53,475 nucleotides of DNA, taken from contig LADN01000010.1 of the NCBI GenBank assembly GCA_000961585.1, forward strand, positions 1-53,475, written 5' to 3'. The notes beneath the pieces were generated by a model. That model ran no database searches, was not told the DNA's origin, and saw only the letters and a program-made list of their open reading frames with translations. This DNA comes from Peptococcaceae bacterium BRH_c4a (lineage in GTDB: Bacteria > Bacillota > Desulfotomaculia > Desulfotomaculales > Desulfocucumaceae). Shown piece after piece: positions 50,491 through 53,475 of this stretch (its first letter is position 1; each line of letters begins with the position of its first letter). Made by a program: the position numbers and the translations under genes.

Positions 50491-51004
50491 AAAAAAACGC
50501 CCTGACGGGCGTTGCCGTCTTGCAGACGGCGGAATCCAGGAGCCAGGAGCCAGAATCCAGAATGGTGACAGGCTGCCTTAAAAGCGACCCCACAGCGACA
50601 TGCAGTGAGGGGGAGGGGTTTGAGGACGTGCGGAATGTACCGGAGGATGCTACTGTCTCTTAGCGACCGAGCCTACGAATTTGGAGGTTAGATGTTGGAA
50701 GTCGGAAGTCGGATTAAGCTAGAAATGGCTCTGAGGTCATTTCCTACAAGTTTTCTAACCTCTAACCTCTCGCCTCCCACCTCCCAAATGGTCGGCAGTC
50801 CGTTGGCGACCGAGCATAGAGACAGTTGCAGCAGGAGGTTATGCAGGCCGGACTTAAATCGCTCCGCCTACCCATTAGCGACCATGTAGCGACCCTCGAG
50901 CGACCCCGGAAAAACTCTGGGCTGAATAAAAATTCTTTGGCGCTTTAGTGTTTTAATGCGTCCTATGCTTTCCTTGGTGAAAAAAAACAGTCCTACGGGC
51001 TGTT
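50491..51004. repeat. Dispersed mosaic repeat, copy D (core type 2)
   Basis: The copy begins AAAAAAACGCCCTGACGGGC, the hairpin GCCGTCTTGCAGACGGC and CCAGGAGCCAGGAGCCAG, then GGTGACAGGCTGCCTTAAAA, AGCGACC units, and the arm GTACCGGAGGATGCTACTG through CGACCGAGCC. Core type 2 (GGAGGTTAGATGTTGGAAG, TCTAACCTCTAACCTC) is followed by the opposite arm TTGGCGACCGAG to GGACTTAAATCGCTCCGCC and the tail. It ends with the hairpin CAGTCCTACGGGCTG (50988-51002) and fills the gap between the uracil-DNA glycosylase gene and the cooS promoter. Confidence 0.85.
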
Positions 51005-51054
51005 TGGAATACAGAACAGGAAAAATCTAACATGCACAGACTGTAATTGGCTAA

Positions 51055-51624
51055 TCAATGTCTGCCCAGGTGTCTGCCCAGTTCTACGAATTCGGACCGG
51101 ATTAAACCGTCCAGTTCTCTTTTGTAGATGGCGGCCGCAGGATGGTACATGGGGTAAATGGAAAGGTTCCCGGCATGGATCAGTTTTCCATGGCAGTCCC
51201 CGATGGCGCAGCTTTTCCCGCAGAGCCACTTAAGGGATATATTCCCCAGTGTGACCACGGCTTTAGGTTGGATTATTTCCAGTTCCCTGTTCAGCCAGCC
51301 GCCGCAGAGCGGTATTTCTTTGCCGGGGGTTCGGTTCTTTCTGCCTCCGTTGGCGGTGGGGCGGCACCTCACCACATTTGTTATATAAACGTCATTTCTG
51401 GTAAGGCCGGCCATTTCCAGGTATGTGTTCAACTTTTTCCCGGCCTCTCCGGCAAAGGGAATGCCGTGCTTTATTTCATTGGCGCCGGGGGCCTCCCCCA
51501 CAAAAACCACCGCCGCCGTGCGGGGATCCCCGGTATCCCGCACCGGCCTGATTCTTTCCAGGGCCAGGGGACACTTCTGGCAGCCGGATATTTCATCGTA
51601 AAGCATGTCCAGTTTTTCAAGCAT
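51055..51624 (-). CDS. Uracil-DNA glycosylase, type 4-like FeS enzyme
   Basis: The protein has 189 residues. CQKCPLALERIRPV at the N-terminus gives two cluster cysteines, VVFVGEAPGANEIKHGIPF is motif A, TNVVRCRPTANGGRKNRTP has the region around the third cysteine with IPLCGGW close by, and MYHPAAAIYKR is motif B. This is the family 4/5 pattern with a [4Fe-4S] cluster. It removes uracil from DNA. GGGAG lies 8 bases before the ATG at 51624. Confidence 0.9.
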   Translation of the reverse strand: MLEKLDMLYDEISGCQKCPLALERIRPVRDTGDPRTAAVVFVGEAPGANEIKHGIPFAGEAGKKLNTYLEMAGLTRNDVYITNVVRCRPTANGGRKNRTPGKEIPLCGGWLNRELEIIQPKAVVTLGNISLKWLCGKSCAIGDCHGKLIHAGNLSIYPMYHPAAAIYKRELDGLIRSEFVELGRHLGRH

Positions 51625-51656
51625 TGTCTTTCTCCCGTTAATAAGTATTGTGTGGG

Positions 51657-51992
51657 CTAGGAAAGCTTAATTTTACCGCTATCCATAATTTTCATAAGGT
51701 GCGCGGCCGCCACCATCTTGGCGTTAAGTACGTCCGGCGTCTGTATTCTGGCCAGATCAGCCTGCTCCCGGACGGTGGCGCCCTCTCTGGAGCACTTATA
51801 TATTTCTTCACTGAGCGTCCGGCGGGATTCATCGAACCGGGCAAAACTAATGGCCGTTGAAAAAACGTCCCGTAAAATATTCCTTTCCAGCTCAGGTTCG
51901 GTTTCAGGAAGGAAAACCGTGTTTCCCCGGTAAATCTCTATTAACGCCGCCAGAAGATACTGATCATTTTTGGCGATCTTTCCGTTATCCAT
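51657..51992 (-). CDS. Hypothetical protein, 111 residues
   Basis: I do not recognise this protein. It is mostly helical and soluble: NDQYLLAALIEIYRGNTVFL, then ELERNILRDVFSTAISFARF and LNAKMVAAAHLMKIMDSGKI. A conserved look and AAGGAG 7 bases before the ATG at 51992 support it as a gene; the frame is open upstream to 52031. It precedes the uracil-DNA glycosylase by 32 bases and may share its transcript. Confidence 0.65.
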   Translation of the reverse strand: MDNGKIAKNDQYLLAALIEIYRGNTVFLPETEPELERNILRDVFSTAISFARFDESRRTLSEEIYKCSREGATVREQADLARIQTPDVLNAKMVAAAHLMKIMDSGKIKLS

Positions 51993-52109
51993 TTTTTTCT
52001 CCTTAAATTTTTTTTCCTCAACATTATACACCTCTTTAAACCTGCGGGGAAGCAGGTATGCATCAGATGACAGGATTGTGCCCCGCCCCGGCTCTTCAGA
52101 TTATTCCCG

Positions 52110-52139
52110 TTGACATACAGCCAATCCACATGATAGTCT
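52110..52139 (+). promoter_or_regulatory. Promoter of the riboswitch-terC transcript
   Basis: A consensus TTGACA (52110-52115) is 18 bases before TAGTCT (52134-52139), which has TG one base upstream. The riboswitch starts just after it, where the transcript should begin. 51993-52109 holds only a small CCTGC/GCAGG hairpin near 52042-52057. Confidence 0.5.
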
Positions 52140-52143
52140 ATTT

Positions 52144-52243
52144 GTAGTTCAAGGGGGAGTAGCTTTTACCGGCAGGTCAACAATCGGCCCAAGGGGTCTG
52201 GCCTGCGGGGACGCATACGTTTAGCAAGACCTTTGTGCCAGGT
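52144..52243 (+). promoter_or_regulatory. yybP-ykoY manganese riboswitch
   Basis: The conserved AAGGGGGAGTAGCTTTTACC (52151-52170), the central GGTCAACAAT and GGCCTGCGGGGACGC, and the closing TTAGCAAGACCTTTG are the known marks of the yybP-ykoY aptamer, which binds Mn2+. The 3' strand AAGACCTTTG is shared with a terminator stem, so the aptamer and terminator can exclude each other. Mn2+ binding should allow read-through into the TerC gene. Confidence 0.88.
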
Positions 52244-52269
52244 TTTTTTCTGGTACAAAGGTCTTTTTT
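52226..52269 (+). terminator. Riboswitch expression-platform terminator
   Basis: AAGACCTTTGTGCCA (52226-52240) pairs with TGGTACAAAGGTCTT (52251-52265) with one G-U pair, followed by TTTT. The first strand overlaps the 3' end of the manganese aptamer. Confidence 0.85.
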
Positions 52270-52304
52270 GTTGGGTATAATAATTTAAAAAAAGGGGTGC
52301 TGAA

Positions 52305-52979
52305 TTGGACTGGGAAATTATTGGCGGGGTAATCAACATCATAATCATTAACCTGGTGTTAAGCGGGGACAATGCGGTGGTCATAGCCATGGCCTGCATT
52401 GGACTCCCCGAAGAGTACCGGAAAAAAGCGGTGTTTTGGGGAGCCACCCTGGCCGTTGTGCTGCGTATCGCACTGACATTTGTGGCCGCTCTTCTATTAA
52501 AAATTCCCTTTGTGCAGTTGGCGGGCGGGCTGCTGCTGGCCTGGATTGCCATAAAGCTCCTTTTCCCGCAGAAGGATCATTGTGCGGACCAGGAAGCCTG
52601 CGAGAGTGATTTTAAAAAGGCCCTTCTCACCATACTGTGGGCTGACCTGATTATGAGCCTGGATAATGTTCTGGCGGTGGCCGGGGCATCCGGCGGAAAC
52701 CTTTACTTACTGGTATTCGGTATCGCCTTAAGTATACCAATAGTCCTGGCAGGCAGCACGCTTTTGACAACACTTATGCAAAAATATCAGTGGCTGGTAT
52801 ATGTGGGGGCCGGTGTACTGGCCTGGACGGCCGGTGAAATGATAGTGGCGGACAAGATAATTTCACCTTATTTACACAGAGTAACCTTCGGGGAATTGGC
52901 CGTACCTGTTGCCCTTACGGTCATAGTGATACTTATAGGCAGACGGGTTCGCAGTGGCGTAAAAGCGGTATCGCAGTGA
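52305..52979 (+). CDS. TerC-family (YkoY/YjbE-like) membrane metal transporter
   Basis: The protein has 224 residues with about seven membrane segments. The family motifs NLVLSGDNAVVIAMAC (about 17-32) and ADLIMSLDNVLAVAGAS (about 117-133) hold the conserved Asp-Asn pairs. A cytosolic loop has the metal-binding-like KDHCADQEACESD. The start is a TTG with AGGGG 8 bases upstream. Control by the yybP-ykoY riboswitch supports export of manganese or loading of secreted proteins with it. Confidence 0.9.
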   Translation: MDWEIIGGVINIIIINLVLSGDNAVVIAMACIGLPEEYRKKAVFWGATLAVVLRIALTFVAALLLKIPFVQLAGGLLLAWIAIKLLFPQKDHCADQEACESDFKKALLTILWADLIMSLDNVLAVAGASGGNLYLLVFGIALSIPIVLAGSTLLTTLMQKYQWLVYVGAGVLAWTAGEMIVADKIISPYLHRVTFGELAVPVALTVIVILIGRRVRSGVKAVSQ

Positions 52980-52992
52980 CGGAGATGTATAT

Positions 52993-53475
52993 AAAAAAAC
53001 GCCCTGACGGGCGCTTGGGAATCCAGAATCCAGAAGCCAGAATCCAGAATGGTGACAGGCTGCCTTAAAAGCGACCCTCAAGCGACCCCACAGCGACATG
53101 CAGTGAGGGGGAGTGATTTAAGTCCGTGCGGAATGTACCGGAGGCTGCTACTGTCTCTTAACGACCGAGCCTACGGAATGCCGAGCCGGCTGCAGGACGC
53201 AGCCGGAAGCCGGAATCGACGCAAGGATGCGGCGTTGGAGGCGGTCGGCATTCCGTTGGCGACCGAGTTTAGAGACAGTTGCAGCAGGAGGTAATGCAGG
53301 CCGGACTTAAATCGCTCCGCCTACCCATTAGCGACAATGCAGCGACCCTCAAGTGACCCCGGAGCGACCCCGGAAAAACTCTGGGCTTGCATAAAAATGC
53401 TTTGGTGCTTCAGTGCTTTAATGCTTTAATGCGGCATATACTTTCCTTAACGATAAAAAAACGCCCTGACGGGCG
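52993..53475. repeat. Dispersed mosaic repeat, copy E (core type 1)
   Basis: The copy is bracketed by identical AAAAAAACGCCCTGACGGGC(G) hairpins (52993-53013 and 53455-53475, the window edge). In between are CCAGAATCCAGAAGCCAG, AGCGACC units, the left arm GGAGTGATTTAAGTCCG to CGGAATGCCGA (53109-53184), core type 1 (GCCGGCTGCAGGACGCAGCC and ATGCGGCGTTGGAGGCGG), and the right arm GGCATTCCGTTGGCGACC to TTAAATCGCTCCGCC (53247-53321). AGCGACC units, ACTCTGGGCTTGC and the TGCTTTAATGCTTTAATGCG tail follow. It lies just after the TerC gene. Confidence 0.85.

Noticed and set aside
53049-53294. Open frame inside repeat copy E (and 50692-50889 in copy D) ending in similar residues
   Set aside because: The likeness follows from the shared repeat sequence; the frame is not kept through the arms of the other copies and there is no ribosome site.
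52993-53475. Mosaic repeats considered as a CRISPR array
   Set aside because: Repeat units are of different kinds and about 11 bases or palindromic, without regular 25-40 base repeats and unique spacers, and no cas genes are present.

Overview
The window looks like a chromosomal segment of an anaerobic, sulfate-reducer-like or syntrophic Clostridium-type Firmicute (Desulfotomaculum/Pelotomaculum relatives). This is an inference. It rests on a CooS-CooF-flavoprotein CO dehydrogenase operon, a two-gene biotin carboxylase/carboxyltransferase system, a PcrB-type prenyltransferase, GGAGG ribosome sites with many GTG/TTG starts, and Firmicute-style regulation such as a yybP-ykoY riboswitch and a GbsR-like repressor. 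No rRNA, tRNA, prophage or CRISPR array was seen.

Layout. 1-2640: the start of an FAD subunit of a molybdopterin hydroxylase, a YkgJ-type cysteine-cluster protein fused end-on to a zinc-ribbon remnant, an SDR oxidoreductase and a small MITE-like element. 2.7-9.1 kb: an ABC-F ATPase with one decayed ATP site, an OYE-type flavin oxidoreductase, CvfB, and a DUF2157/GDYXXLXY membrane pair. 9.2-16 kb: an IMPase-like phosphatase, nicotinate phosphoribosyltransferase, topoisomerase III, a DUF89 protein, a ferritin-like protein and UppP. 16-27.3 kb: a KimA-like permease behind CopA, a VTT-domain protein, small metal-binding or hypothetical proteins, PepF, and a secreted subtilase. 27.4-33.5 kb: Tex, then a DctPQM TRAP transporter and a ketopantoate-reductase-like enzyme. 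33.7-34.4 kb: a DUF433/DUF5615 toxin-antitoxin-like pair behind an 18-bp palindrome. 34.7-37.9 kb: a carboxyltransferase fused to a whole BCCP, plus biotin carboxylase. 38.2-40.4 kb: an ECF sigma, anti-sigma and bactofilin-like membrane protein operon. 40.8-45.6 kb: a MacB-like efflux operon under a GbsR-like regulator with a 30-bp perfect palindrome in its promoter. 45.8-46.5 kb: PcrB. 46.6-50.4 kb: cooS-cooF-flavoprotein, with a CRP/CooA-like site upstream. 51-53 kb: a type-4-like uracil-DNA glycosylase, a hypothetical gene and a TerC-family protein behind a manganese riboswitch.

The most unusual signal is not a gene. Five intergenic spots (about 2435, 5733, 22486, 50491 and 52993) carry copies of a 200-510 bp mosaic repeat. 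Full copies have small terminator-like hairpins at the ends, a CCAGAATCCAGAA tract, blocks of AGCGACC units with a period near 11, and two arms of about 75 bp that form one large imperfect inverted repeat. Inside the arms sits one of two unrelated cores, so the arms behave like a frame for exchangeable cassettes. Within a copy the two end hairpins are of the same type, while they differ between copies. One copy supplies the stop codon of cvfB.

Other points for a second look are an in-frame internal ribosome site that could release a free BCCP, the one-sided decay of the ABC-F ATPase, a 63-residue HisKA-like protein without the histidine, and a stem-loop between dctP and dctQ. All functional calls come from reading the sequence; no database search was run.
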